A DNA stretch of 22,661 nt from an uncultured Collinsella sp. (GTDB lineage: Bacteria; Actinomycetota; Coriobacteriia; Coriobacteriales; Coriobacteriaceae), in the NCBI GenBank assembly GCA_900541785.1, contig UQKY01000033.1, forward strand, positions 1 through 22,661, given 5' to 3'. Below the pieces are notes generated by a model. That model worked only from the letters and a program-made list of their open reading frames with translations, did not search any database and was not told the origin of the DNA. Positions 7,028 through 14,564 of this stretch are shown piece after piece; the first letter of the stretch is position 1, and each line of letters opens with the position of its first letter. A program made the translations under genes and the position numbers.

Positions 7028-7954
7028 CTAATGCTCCTCGCCTGCTCGGGCCAGGTCGTAAGGCGTGGTCTGGTAGACGTAGTAGTTGAGCCAGTTGGTG
7101 TAGAGCAACTGAGCCTGGCTGCGCCAGACGTTGCGCGGCTCGGCGGTGGGGTCGTCACCTGGGAAGTAATGCGCCGGCACTTGGGGGTTAAGGCCGCGCT
7201 TCACGTCGCGCTCGTACTCCAGGCGCAACGTGTCGGTGTCGTACTCGGGATGGCCAAAGACAAAGAAGCGACGGCTATCGGTCGACTTGACAATGTACAG
7301 GCCCACCTCGTCGGACACGGCCACGACCTCTAGCTGCGGCTCGGCCTCCACGTCCTCGCGGCGCACATCGGTGTTGCGCGAATGCACAGCATAGAAACGG
7401 TCGTCAAAGCCGCGGACCAGCGGGCTTTGCGGCTTCACCAGATAATGCTCGAACACGCCGCTCGCCTTTGCCGGCAGGTCGTGCTTCTGGATACCGTAAT
7501 GATGGTACAGGCCGGCCTGCGCACCCCAACAAATGTGCAGCGTAGAGTGCACGTGCGTGGTTGACCAATCCATGATCTGGCAGAGCTCGGGCCAGTAGTC
7601 GACCTCCTCGAACGGCATCTGCTCCACCGGCGCGCCCGTGATGATCAGGCCGTCGTAGTGGATGTCGCGGATGTCGTCGAACGTGCGGTAGAACGTCTCC
7701 AGGTGGCCGGCGCTTACGTGCGTGGCCTCGTGCGTCTTGGTGCGCAGCAGGTCCACCTCCACCTGCAGCGGCGTATTGGAGAGCTTGCGCATGATTTGCG
7801 TCTCGGTGGCGATCTTGGTGGGCATGAGGTTGAGGATGAGCACGCGCAGCGGACGGATGTCCTGGTGCAACGCGCGGTACTCGGTCATGACAAAGATGTT
7901 CTCGCTCTCGAGCTGCGCGGCGGCAGGGAGGGCGTCGGGAATGCGAATGGGCAT
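7028..7954 (-). CDS. metA: Homoserine O-acyltransferase, MetA family (predicted acetyl-CoA specific)
   Basis: This 308-residue enzyme activates homoserine by O-acylation at the entry to methionine synthesis. Family residues are all present: the nucleophile C142 in HICWGAQAGLYHHYG, catalytic H235 and E237 in FGHPEYD, and the oxyanion/substrate region NLMPTK (42-47). Residue 111 is Glu (ITGAPVE). In MetA proteins Glu at 111 goes with acetyl-CoA use and Gly with succinyl-CoA, so I predict homoserine O-acetyltransferase despite the common succinyltransferase label. AAGGAG lies 5 nt before the ATG at 7954. The gene is divergent from the dehydrogenase at 8165. No SAM riboswitch is visible in its leader, and I see no strong terminator. 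Confidence 0.93.
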   Translation of the reverse strand: MPIRIPDALPAAAQLESENIFVMTEYRALHQDIRPLRVLILNLMPTKIATETQIMRKLSNTPLQVEVDLLRTKTHEATHVSAGHLETFYRTFDDIRDIHYDGLIITGAPVEQMPFEEVDYWPELCQIMDWSTTHVHSTLHICWGAQAGLYHHYGIQKHDLPAKASGVFEHYLVKPQSPLVRGFDDRFYAVHSRNTDVRREDVEAEPQLEVVAVSDEVGLYIVKSTDSRRFFVFGHPEYDTDTLRLEYERDVKRGLNPQVPAHYFPGDDPTAEPRNVWRSQAQLLYTNWLNYYVYQTTPYDLARAGEEH

Positions 7955-8053
7955 GGATGCTCCTTACGAGTCAGTTGCAGCTATGGTACAACGAGCAACC
8001 CCATCCGCGCGAGCACATCGCCCAGCGATGCCGTCAGCGGTCAAATCACTCCA

Positions 8054-8092
8054 AAAGTAGAGATTAAGGCATGTCCCAAAAATCTACTTCGC
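8054..8092. repeat. Imperfect palindrome sharing 18 bp with the M16 terminator
   Basis: CATGTCCCAAAAATCTAC (8070-8087) is the exact reverse complement of 3781-3798. With AAGTAGAGATT just upstream it forms an imperfect inverted repeat. Here it lies in the divergent metA/dehydrogenase promoter region rather than at a 3' end, so it is probably a dispersed palindrome and not simply a terminator. Confidence 0.6.
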
Positions 8093-8164
8093 TTTAGCCT
8101 AGCAAAGTGACAGCAGGACGCTACAATGGTTCGACGCGAAAAACTCGGCCGAAAGGATACATAT

Positions 8165-9142
8165 ATGTACCAGACGCGTAAGATTGGTGTGGTCGGCCAG
8201 GGCCACGTAGGAGCACATGTCGCCAACAGCCTGCTCATGCAGGGCATTGCCGACGAGCTGTACCTGTGCGATATCAACGAGGCCAAGGTGACGTCCGAGG
8301 TCCAGGACCTGCGCGACTCCCTTTCGTTTGTCCCGTACAACACCAAGATCGTCAACTGCTACGACCACTACGAAGAGCTGGCCTGCTGCGACGTCATCGT
8401 CAACGCTGCCGGTAAGGTCGCGCTGGCCGCCGGCAACCGCGACGGCGAGCTGTTCTTTACCACCGACGCCGCCCGCACCTTTGCCAAGCGCATCGTCGAC
8501 GCCGGCTTCGACGGCATCTTCGTAAGCATCTCCAACCCCTGCGACGTCGTGTGCACCGAGCTGTGGCACCTGACCGGCTACGATCCCAAGAAGATCATCG
8601 GCTCGGGCTGCGGCCTGGACTCCGCCCGCCTGCGCACCGAGATCTCCAAGAAGGTCGGCGTGAGCCCCAAGTCCATCGACGCCTACATGATCGGCGAGCA
8701 CGGCTTTAGCCAGCTGGCTGCCTTTAAGGCCGCGACCATCGCCGGCAAGAGCCTCAACGAGCTCCAGGCCGAAAGCCCCGACAAGTACGCCTTTGACCAC
8801 ATGGAGGTCGAGGAGCTCGCACGCAAGGGCGGCTACGTAACCTACCAGGGCAAGCAGTGCACCGAGTACGCCGTCGCCAACTCCGCCGCACGCGTCTGCG
8901 CTGCCGTTCTGCACAACGAGCACGCCGTACTTTCCGCCTCCACGCTCATGACCGGCCAGTATGGCGAGGAGGGCATCTTCACATCCCTGCCGTGCGTGAT
9001 CGGCGCCGAGGGCGTCGAGGAGGTCTACACGCTCGACCTGTCCGAGCACGAGCTCGAGGGCTTCCACAAGAGCTGCCAGCACATTCGCGACAACATCGCC
9101 CAGCTCGACTGGTGGGACGCCGAGGGCTACGACGCAAAGTAG
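8165..9142 (+). CDS. L-2-hydroxyacid dehydrogenase (lactate/malate dehydrogenase superfamily)
   Basis: This 325-residue NAD-dependent enzyme interconverts an L-2-hydroxyacid and a 2-oxoacid. It shows the Rossmann motif GVVGQGHVGAHVANSLL near the N-terminus, SISNPCDVV, GLDSARLRTEI with the substrate-binding Arg, and the catalytic His in GEHGFSQ. The specificity loop is NAAGKVALAAGNRDGE. It lacks the Q-K-P-G of lactate and the R-K-P-G of malate dehydrogenases and is more like L-2-hydroxyisocaproate dehydrogenases, so the substrate may be a branched or longer 2-oxoacid. The ATG at 8165 has AAAGGA upstream; an in-frame start at 8126 lies in the leader. A TACAAT (8122-8127) may be the -10. A strong terminator follows. 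Confidence 0.85.
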   Translation: MYQTRKIGVVGQGHVGAHVANSLLMQGIADELYLCDINEAKVTSEVQDLRDSLSFVPYNTKIVNCYDHYEELACCDVIVNAAGKVALAAGNRDGELFFTTDAARTFAKRIVDAGFDGIFVSISNPCDVVCTELWHLTGYDPKKIIGSGCGLDSARLRTEISKKVGVSPKSIDAYMIGEHGFSQLAAFKAATIAGKSLNELQAESPDKYAFDHMEVEELARKGGYVTYQGKQCTEYAVANSAARVCAAVLHNEHAVLSASTLMTGQYGEEGIFTSLPCVIGAEGVEEVYTLDLSEHELEGFHKSCQHIRDNIAQLDWWDAEGYDAK

Positions 9143-9184
9143 GCCGTTGGCTGCCGCAACCTTGCAAATCTAAGCGCGATACCA

Positions 9185-9225
9185 AGCGGGCCGCGCCGGA
9201 AATCCCCGGTGCGGCCCGCTTTTTT
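9185..9225 (+). terminator. Rho-independent terminator of the 2-hydroxyacid dehydrogenase gene
   Basis: A GC-rich hairpin pairs AGCGGGCCGC-CCGG with CCGG-GCGGCCCGCT across 9185-9220 (one mismatch per side, AAATCC loop region), followed by TTTTTT to 9225. It lies 43 bp after the stop. Confidence 0.9.
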
Positions 9226-9249
9226 GACTCACGCAGTGCCCTTGCGAAT

Positions 9250-9431
9250 CGAAGGTGAATACTTTTCCGCGAAGTGAACGAGCAAAAACGAGCCCCCGAA
9301 GCATCGACACTTTTCAGACGCCGTTTCCTGCGGTTTCGCCGAGTTTTTCCTGCGGTTTTGGCATCAAAAAGTGTGGATGTTTCGGGGGTCCAAAATAGGT
9401 CGTTCACTTCGCGGAAAAGTATTCACCTTCG
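9250..9431. repeat. 182-bp nested palindrome with perfect 32-bp ends
   Basis: Arms 9250-9281 and 9400-9431 are perfect 32-bp reverse complements (CGAAGGTGAATAC ... GAAGTGAACGA). Inside, 9293-9314 and 9367-9388 pair over 22 bp with two mismatches (CCCCCGAA ... ACACTTTT). The centre has a 13-bp direct repeat TTTCCTGCGGTTT at 9324-9336 and 9346-9358. No ORF of note runs through it. It lies between two terminators for convergent genes, so neither gene needs it for termination. It is possibly a MITE-like insertion or a structured RNA. The 9143-9520 gap otherwise holds only the two terminators. Confidence 0.8.
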
Positions 9432-9466
9432 TTTTCGCGCAGACACGAATCCGGCCGCCACAACGC

Positions 9467-9499
9467 AAAACGGGGCCCGCGCGCAGCGCAGACCCCGTC
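9467..9499 (-). terminator. Rho-independent terminator of SIS gene 1
   Basis: On the minus strand ACGGGG (9498-9493) pairs with CCCCGT (9475-9470), with further GC pairing in between (GCGC...GCGC), and the hairpin ends in TTTT (9470-9467). It begins 22 bp beyond the stop codon. Confidence 0.7.
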
Positions 9500-9520
9500 A
9501 AAAAAGATAATTCCCGGTAC

Positions 9521-10489
9521 CTAGTACTGCTCGATGCCCATGTAGCGACGAACCTCGGGGCTGTGGTCGAAGACCTTGCCGCGGGCGGCACGCAGCTCGC
9601 AGCTCATGTTGTAGAAGAAGATCGGCTCCAGGTACGAACGCACGCTGGCGGGCACGTCGCCCACGCCGTACTCGAGCGCGTCGAGCACCATGATCGTGTC
9701 GGTGTGCGTGTTGAGGAATGCAAGTGCGCGCTCCTCCATGGGGCGGCACTCGCCCGCGCCAAGCTGCACAAAGTAGAACACGCCGGGCTCGGTGGCTTCG
9801 AACGGGCCGTGGAAGTACTCGCCGGAGTGGATGTAGCAGCAGTGCTGCCACTGCATCTCCATGAGCGAGCAGATGGCCATGGCGTAGGTCTGGCTAAAGT
9901 TGGGTCCGGAGCCCAGGATATAGAAGAACTTGTGCTGCTGGCAGAGCTCGGCAAAGCGATCGCCCAGCTCGGTGTTGACCTTCTCGCGGGCGGCGGGCAG
10001 CAGCGCATCCATCTGCTTGAGGCCCTCGTACATGTCGGCGAGTGCCTCGTAGCCTTCCTGCTGGTCGAGTAGCTCGGCGGCGATCAGAGCGCCGATGCCC
10101 TGCGGCACCTCGGCCTGCGGCACGCCCTCGCCCCACGGATAGACCCAGGTGGTCCACTTGCCGTTGTCGATCTTGGAGCCCTCGCAGTCGGTGAGGGCGA
10201 CGACCTCGGCACCGGCGGCCAGCGCCATCTCGCAGCCGTCGACGACCTCCTGCGTGTTGCCGCTGTGGCTGCAGGCAATAACGAGCGACTTCGGCCCTAG
10301 GCTCTTGGGGGCCATCAGGCAAAACTCGCGTGCCGTGTAGACCGTCGAGGTAAACGTGGTGGCCTCGCGCTTGAGCAGCTCGTTGGCCGGCATCAGGTCG
10401 ATCATCGAACCGCCACAAGCGATCCAAAAGACATTCTCGATCTTGCCCTTGCGCTCGATGATTTCCTGAACCAGATCACGTGCGTTCAT
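9521..10489 (-). CDS. SIS-domain protein 1, FrlB-type Amadori 6-phosphate deglycase
   Basis: This 322-residue protein has two SIS domains. The first has the phosphosugar loop CSHSGNTQEVV (73-83). The second has the family signature HSGEYFHGPFE (221-231), with E224 and H227 in the region known to matter in FrlB/FraB deglycases. The C-terminus RRYMGIEQY (314-322) matches the HxxxRRYM-x-x-EY ending of FrlB. Such enzymes split fructoselysine- or glucoselysine-6-phosphate into hexose 6-phosphate and the amine. A strong ribosome site (AAGGAGG, 9 nt) precedes the ATG at 10489. It lies downstream of GntR1, with its own promoter and two operator-like motifs. The exact substrate is unknown. It is a clear paralogue of the SIS protein at 16846. 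Confidence 0.85.
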   Translation of the reverse strand: MNARDLVQEIIERKGKIENVFWIACGGSMIDLMPANELLKREATTFTSTVYTAREFCLMAPKSLGPKSLVIACSHSGNTQEVVDGCEMALAAGAEVVALTDCEGSKIDNGKWTTWVYPWGEGVPQAEVPQGIGALIAAELLDQQEGYEALADMYEGLKQMDALLPAAREKVNTELGDRFAELCQQHKFFYILGSGPNFSQTYAMAICSLMEMQWQHCCYIHSGEYFHGPFEATEPGVFYFVQLGAGECRPMEERALAFLNTHTDTIMVLDALEYGVGDVPASVRSYLEPIFFYNMSCELRAARGKVFDHSPEVRRYMGIEQY

Positions 10490-10545
10490 CCTGATGTTCC
10501 TCCTTGTGGGGCGGCTTTGAGCAACGGCAGCTCGTACCTGCTGTC

Positions 10546-10624
10546 GTTCTATGTTGTCCTATTTATAACACGTGCAACAACGCCCGTGAAGTCATCTCGG
10601 CAAATTTGTTCTATGTTGTTCTAT
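10546..10624 (-). promoter_or_regulatory. SIS gene 1 promoter with two direct-repeat operators
   Basis: GTTCTATGTTGTCCTAT (10546-10562) and GTTCTATGTTGTTCTAT (10608-10624) differ at one base and start 62 bp apart, close to six helical turns. Each contains GTTCTAT-type heptamers 10 bp apart. Between them, on the minus strand, TTCACG (10590-10585), a 17-nt spacer and TATAAA (10567-10562) make a good promoter. One site abuts the -10 and start, the other lies upstream of the -35. This suits repression with looping, probably by GntR1, whose gene ends 10 bp away. Confidence 0.65.
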
Positions 10625-10633
10625 CTGTGGACG

Positions 10634-11389
10634 TTAGATGTCGAAGACGTAGCGCGAGCCCACGATCTTTTGGCGTCCGAGCAGCAAGGGCCGCTCGTCC
10701 TCATCGGTAAAGTAAGCCTCCATATAGAAGAGCGGCTCGCCGACCGGCACCTCCAGCAGCGGGGCCGCTTGAGCATCGGCAAGCGCAATCTCCACGGTGC
10801 AGGGGTCGGACTTGAGCGGCACGCGGCCCGAATGCTCAGCAACGAGCGCAAAGATCGAGTTATCGGTGAGGTCCTCGTCGGCCAGCGTCTGCAGGTAGGG
10901 ATGGTCGGCCAGCACAAAGGCGTTGTTCTCGAGCATAACGGGCACGCCATCTGCCGTGCGCACGCGCTCGACCACGATGAGCTCGCAGCCGGGCTCCACG
11001 CCAAAGAACGCCGCATCCTCGCGCGTCGCCGCGACCACCGTGCGCGTCACCAGACGCGCACCCGGCACCATGTCGTTGGCAGCACAACCCTCAGTAAAAC
11101 TCTGGACGTCACCCTTCTGGCGAATCTTGCGCTTGAGCTTGGGAGCGCACACAAAGGTACCCCTCCCCTGCTGGCGGTTGAGATACCCCGCGCGCGACAG
11201 CTCCTCGATGGCACGGCGCACGGTGATGCGCCCCACGCCGTAGGACTTCGCGAGCTCCATCTCGGCAGGGATGCGCGAGCCGGCTGGGTACACGCCGCGC
11301 GCGATCTCGCCCTTTAGGTCGTCCATGACCTGCTGGTACAGCGGCACGGCGGACACGTCAGTACGGTCGGTCTTGCTATCGAAAGCCAT
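10634..11389 (-). CDS. GntR/HutC family transcriptional regulator 1
   Basis: This 251-residue protein has an N-terminal winged helix-turn-helix (about 16-85: VPLYQQVMDDLKGEIARGVY... YGVGRITVRRAIEELSRAGYL... QQGRGTFV) and a C-terminal UTRA effector domain (about 105-251) ending GSRYVFDI. UTRA regulators usually sense sugar phosphates or related metabolites. Its start is 2 bp after the recQ stop, so it is probably translated by coupling with recQ. It is about 40% similar by eye to GntR2 at 13755. The likely target is the double motif at 10546-10624 before the adjacent deglycase gene. Specific ligand unknown. Confidence 0.9.
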   Translation of the reverse strand: MAFDSKTDRTDVSAVPLYQQVMDDLKGEIARGVYPAGSRIPAEMELAKSYGVGRITVRRAIEELSRAGYLNRQQGRGTFVCAPKLKRKIRQKGDVQSFTEGCAANDMVPGARLVTRTVVAATREDAAFFGVEPGCELIVVERVRTADGVPVMLENNAFVLADHPYLQTLADEDLTDNSIFALVAEHSGRVPLKSDPCTVEIALADAQAAPLLEVPVGEPLFYMEAYFTDEDERPLLLGRQKIVGSRYVFDI

Positions 11390-11391
11390 CG

Positions 11392-13368
11392 TTACGCTCC
11401 ATCCCGCGCATGCTCGGACTCAAACTCTTCAATCGCCGTCATAAACTGCTCGCCAAAGGCGTCGGCTTTTTTCTCGCCAATGCCGTTAACCTGGATCAGC
11501 TCGTCGCGTGTCTGCGGGCGCAGGCGGCACAGGCCGCGCAGGGCCTTGTCGGAGAAGACCATATACGGTGCCATCTCCAGCTCCGTCGAGATCTCCTTGC
11601 GGAGGGCGCGCAGGCGCTCGAACAGCTCGGCATCGTCACCCACGCGCGGGCGCTGATCCAGCTCGGCCTCCTCGCGCAGCAGATCAACCGCACGGCGGGC
11701 GCGGGCCGAGGCCTTGCGCTTGGACGCGCGACGTTTAACGGTAAAGGCGAACGCCTCGTCCTCGACCTCGGTGGCACGCGGGCCCAGCCCCACGACCGGG
11801 TACTGCCCCTGCGAGGTGGCCAAGTAACCGCGGCCGCACAGCTGGCCGATGATGTCCTTGATGCGCCCGACCGATTCGCTCGACAGCTCACCGTAGCCGC
11901 GGTCCTCGTCCAGATGCATCTGGCGAATGCGCTCGGTGTTGCCGCCGTGAAGCACATCGGCGATGAGCGACTTGCCAAAGCGCATAGGGCGCGTGGCCAC
12001 ATAGCGCACAGCGGCGCGAGCCATATCGGTAACGTCCTCGACCTCGAACTGCGTGAGGCAGTTGCTGCAGTTTCCGCAGCCCTCGGCGTCGTCTGCCGTG
12101 CCGCCCGCGGCGGCTGCCGCATGCTCGGCCGCGGCCTCGTCACCAAAGTAGCGCAGCATGTATTCGCGCAGGCAGCCGGTGGTATTGCAGTAGCCCTCCA
12201 TCTGGCTGAGCAGGCGATAACGGTTCTGGAGCGCCCACGCGCGCTGCTCATCGTCGAGCGCCTCATCGGCAGCATCGCCGCGATCGATCAGAAAGCGGCG
12301 CATACGGAAATCGTTGCCGTTCCACAGCAAATGGCAGCTTGCCGGATCGCCATCGCGGCCGGCGCGGCCCGCTTCCTGGTAGTATGCCTCGATGCTCTCG
12401 GGCACGTTGTTGTGGATGACGTAGCGCACGTTGGGCTTATCGATACCCATGCCAAAGGCGTTGGTGGCGACCATCACCTGAATGTCGTCGTCGATAAAGG
12501 CACGCTGACTCTGGCGGCGGGCGTCGTTGCCCATGCCGGCATGGTAGCGGCCCACGCGAATGCCGCTGGGGCCCAGTGCCTCGGCAAGCTCCGCGGCCAG
12601 CGCGTCGACCGTCTTGCGGGTCGAGCAATACACGATGCCGCTCTCGCTCGAATGCGCGATCACGTAGTCGCGCACCCAGGCGGTCTTGGCCTTGTCGCCC
12701 ATCTCCTCGCAACCAAAGTAGAGGTTCTTGCGATCGAAGCCCGTCACCACGGTCGCCGGGTTTTGCAGGCCGAGCATTTGCTGGATATCGGCGCGTACAC
12801 GCTCGGTCGCCGTGGCGGTAAACGCCGCCACGATGGGGCGCCGCGGCAGCGAATCGATAAACTCACGAATCTGCAGGTAAGCGGGACGAAAATCCTGGCC
12901 CCACTGGCTCACACAGTGGGCCTCGTCAATGGCCACGAGCGGCACGCCAATGCCACCGTCCGCCGCGGCTTCCTGCGCAAAGGCTAAAAAGCGCGGCTCG
13001 AGCAGACGCTCGGGTGCCACGTACATAAGCTGATAGCGGCCCTCGCGCGCCCGCTTGAGCACGGTGTTTTGCTGAGCCGGGGTAAGGCTGGAGTTGAGAT
13101 AACTGGGGCGCGCACCCGCCGCGAGCAGCGCGCGGGTCTGGTCCTCCATAAGCGACAGCAACGGGCTCACCACAAAGGTGATGCCGGGCAGCATAAGCGC
13201 AGGCACCTGGTAGCAAATGGACTTGCCGGCGCCTGTGGGCATAACGCCGAGCGCATCGCGGCCGGCAAGGATCGCATCCACCATGCGGTCCTGCCCCGGG
13301 CGAAACGAGGTGTAGCCAAAATAAGCGCCGAGCGTGTCGAGCGCCATCTGCTGCATGCTATCGGTCAT
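11392..13368 (-). CDS. recQ: ATP-dependent DNA helicase RecQ
   Basis: This 658-residue 3'-5' helicase is involved in recombination and fork repair. Motif I (MPTGAGKS) ends at residue 50, the DEAH box is at 148-151, TATATE is motif III, and QEAGRAGRDG is motif VI. A zinc-binding region has cysteines in GYCNTTGC and CGNCSNC, followed by the RQC winged helix. An HRDC domain lies at about 575-650 (RLRALRKEIS... GEKKADAFGEQF). All RecQ domains are present and the length is usual. AGGA with 5-nt spacing precedes the ATG at 13368. The stop is 2 bp from the GntR1 start. A DNA-repair helicase co-transcribed with a sugar-type regulator is unexpected. Confidence 0.96.
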   Translation of the reverse strand: MTDSMQQMALDTLGAYFGYTSFRPGQDRMVDAILAGRDALGVMPTGAGKSICYQVPALMLPGITFVVSPLLSLMEDQTRALLAAGARPSYLNSSLTPAQQNTVLKRAREGRYQLMYVAPERLLEPRFLAFAQEAAADGGIGVPLVAIDEAHCVSQWGQDFRPAYLQIREFIDSLPRRPIVAAFTATATERVRADIQQMLGLQNPATVVTGFDRKNLYFGCEEMGDKAKTAWVRDYVIAHSSESGIVYCSTRKTVDALAAELAEALGPSGIRVGRYHAGMGNDARRQSQRAFIDDDIQVMVATNAFGMGIDKPNVRYVIHNNVPESIEAYYQEAGRAGRDGDPASCHLLWNGNDFRMRRFLIDRGDAADEALDDEQRAWALQNRYRLLSQMEGYCNTTGCLREYMLRYFGDEAAAEHAAAAAGGTADDAEGCGNCSNCLTQFEVEDVTDMARAAVRYVATRPMRFGKSLIADVLHGGNTERIRQMHLDEDRGYGELSSESVGRIKDIIGQLCGRGYLATSQGQYPVVGLGPRATEVEDEAFAFTVKRRASKRKASARARRAVDLLREEAELDQRPRVGDDAELFERLRALRKEISTELEMAPYMVFSDKALRGLCRLRPQTRDELIQVNGIGEKKADAFGEQFMTAIEEFESEHARDGA

Positions 13369-13458
13369 GGTTTCCTAACGTCCAAGTCATCTGCCGCCGA
13401 TTATACGCCGCCACGCGGACCGGTGCCGCACGGCTGTCAGCCACGCTCATTCTGCAGG

Positions 13459-13514
13459 TAGTCATTGGGGACGTTCTTGAATGACCAGTCGTTTAAGAAC
13501 GTCCCCAATGACTA
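13459..13514. repeat. Repeat family 3: intact 56-bp palindrome
   Basis: The arms TAGTCATTGGGGACGTTCTT (13459-13478) and its exact reverse complement (13495-13514) form a perfect 20-bp stem around 16 nt (GAATGACCAGTCGTTT). Degenerate tandem copies lie at 22010-22096, where an IS110 element interrupts one arm. This copy lies 90 bp upstream of recQ. No U-tract follows. Confidence 0.85.
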
Positions 13515-13562
13515 GTCTCTTGACAAGCGCAGAAACGTCGCTGGTTGAGCATAAGTCAGCGA

Positions 13563-13750
13563 AAACGCCCCTAAGCGAGCAAGGTGACGTGAAAGAGGAG
13601 GGAAGCGTACTTCGGTACGCGACCGACGATTGAACGTCAGGTTGCTCGCTTAGGGGCGTTTGCAGCGTCGAGCCGTTACGCGGTTTGGTAAAACCGCGTA
13701 ACCAAAGGCGCAGCGTCGGCCGGTCCGCCGTTCGTCAGAACGGCGGAACC
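13563..13750. other. Multi-hairpin region, possible structured RNA
   Basis: There are three consecutive stems. Stem 1 pairs 13563-13582 with 13642-13661 (20 bp, AAACGCCCCTAAGCGAGCAA), continues after a 2x2 mismatch with TGACGT/ACGTCA, and encloses GCGTAC-TTCG-GTACGC (13605-13620), a cUUCGg tetraloop if read on the plus strand. Stem 2 pairs 13675-13686 with 13691-13702 (12 bp, GGTA loop). Stem 3 pairs 13725-13733 with 13738-13746 (GTCA loop). No ORF is evident and no terminator U-tract. It may be an RNA, a cluster of repeats, or a processing site between GntR2 and recQ. The strand is suggested only by UUCG. The rest of the 13369-13754 gap holds repeat family 3 and nothing else recognisable. 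Confidence 0.55.
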
Positions 13751-13754
13751 ACAC

Positions 13755-14474
13755 CTACATCACCATAACGTAGCGCGATCCCACGTAGTACTGCTTACCC
13801 ATCAGGACCGGCTCGCCATTGGGACCGGTAAAGCTGGCACGCAGGTTGAGCAGCGGATCGTGCGGAGCAATGCCCAACTCGGCCGCCTGCTCGGTATTGG
13901 CACGAACGGCCTCGACCGTGCGGTAGCCAACCGAGACAATCGGCGTTCCGCCAACACGCTCGACCTCGGCAAAAATCGACTTGTCCTCAAGATCGGCCGT
14001 CAACAGCTCACGGTAGGCGTCAAACGGCACAAAGATGTTCTCCTCAAAAATGGGCTCGCCGTCGGCCGTACGCACGCGCTTAATATGCAGCAGCAGCGCG
14101 TCCTTCTGCAGGCCAAAGAACTCCATCTCGTTTTGACGTGCCGGCACAATCTGGCGATCGACCACATGTGCGCCCGCCTTCATGCCGTTGTCGGCACACA
14201 GCGCGGTAAACGTCTGCAGCGTCGAGGCGTGGAACTGGCGGTTGATGTGCGGCGTGGAAACAAAGGTGCCGCGACCCTGCTGCTTAACCAAGTAGCCATC
14301 GGAACACAGCTCCTCGACGGCGCGGCGCACCGTAATGCGGCTCACGTCGTACTGCTCGGCTAGCTCAAGCTCGGACGGAATACGCTCCTTGGGTGCATAA
14401 ACACCTTTCTCGATCGCATCCTTGATTTCGTCGTAAATCTGCTGGTAAAGCGGTGCATTTTTGGGCGCAGGCAT
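13755..14474 (-). CDS. GntR/HutC family transcriptional regulator 2
   Basis: This 239-residue protein has a winged helix-turn-helix at about 8-75 (APLYQQIYDEIKDAIEKGVY... YDVSRITVRRAVEELCSDGYL... QQGRGTFV) and a UTRA ligand domain at about 95-239 ending GSRYVMVM. This is the NagR/FrlR-like architecture, which typically senses phosphorylated amino sugars or Amadori products. The region upstream of its ATG (14474) holds the ACGTTATA motif also found before the PTS operon, the DMT exporter and the left-edge gene. It is therefore the best candidate to control that set and itself. The ribosome site is weak (AAGAG). It follows yitT after 220 bp. Confidence 0.9.
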   Translation of the reverse strand: MPAPKNAPLYQQIYDEIKDAIEKGVYAPKERIPSELELAEQYDVSRITVRRAVEELCSDGYLVKQQGRGTFVSTPHINRQFHASTLQTFTALCADNGMKAGAHVVDRQIVPARQNEMEFFGLQKDALLLHIKRVRTADGEPIFEENIFVPFDAYRELLTADLEDKSIFAEVERVGGTPIVSVGYRTVEAVRANTEQAAELGIAPHDPLLNLRASFTGPNGEPVLMGKQYYVGSRYVMVM

Positions 14475-14505
14475 ATCTAATCACTCTTATCGAAATATTG
14501 AAATA

Positions 14506-14528
14506 ACTAATACGTATATAACGTCTAG
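14506..14528 (-). promoter_or_regulatory. ACGTTATA operator motif upstream of GntR2
   Basis: The minus strand reads AGACGTTATATACGTATTAG through this segment. It combines ACGTTATA with a second ACGTAT-like half site. It lies 30-55 bp upstream of the GntR2 start in an AT-rich promoter region. Presence before the regulator's own gene suggests autoregulation. Confidence 0.5.
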
Positions 14529-14564
14529 TTTCATGTTACCTCATATTGATAAAACGATACACCC

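Noticed and set aside
7955..8164. SAM riboswitch or T-box before metA
   Set aside because: No matching conserved core or anti-terminator arrangement is visible; the only structure is the imperfect palindrome at 8054-8092.
11410..12987. 525-codon plus-strand ORF
   Set aside because: It is fully antisense to recQ, whose helicase motifs are intact, and has no recognisable domain; long antisense ORFs are expected in GC-rich DNA.
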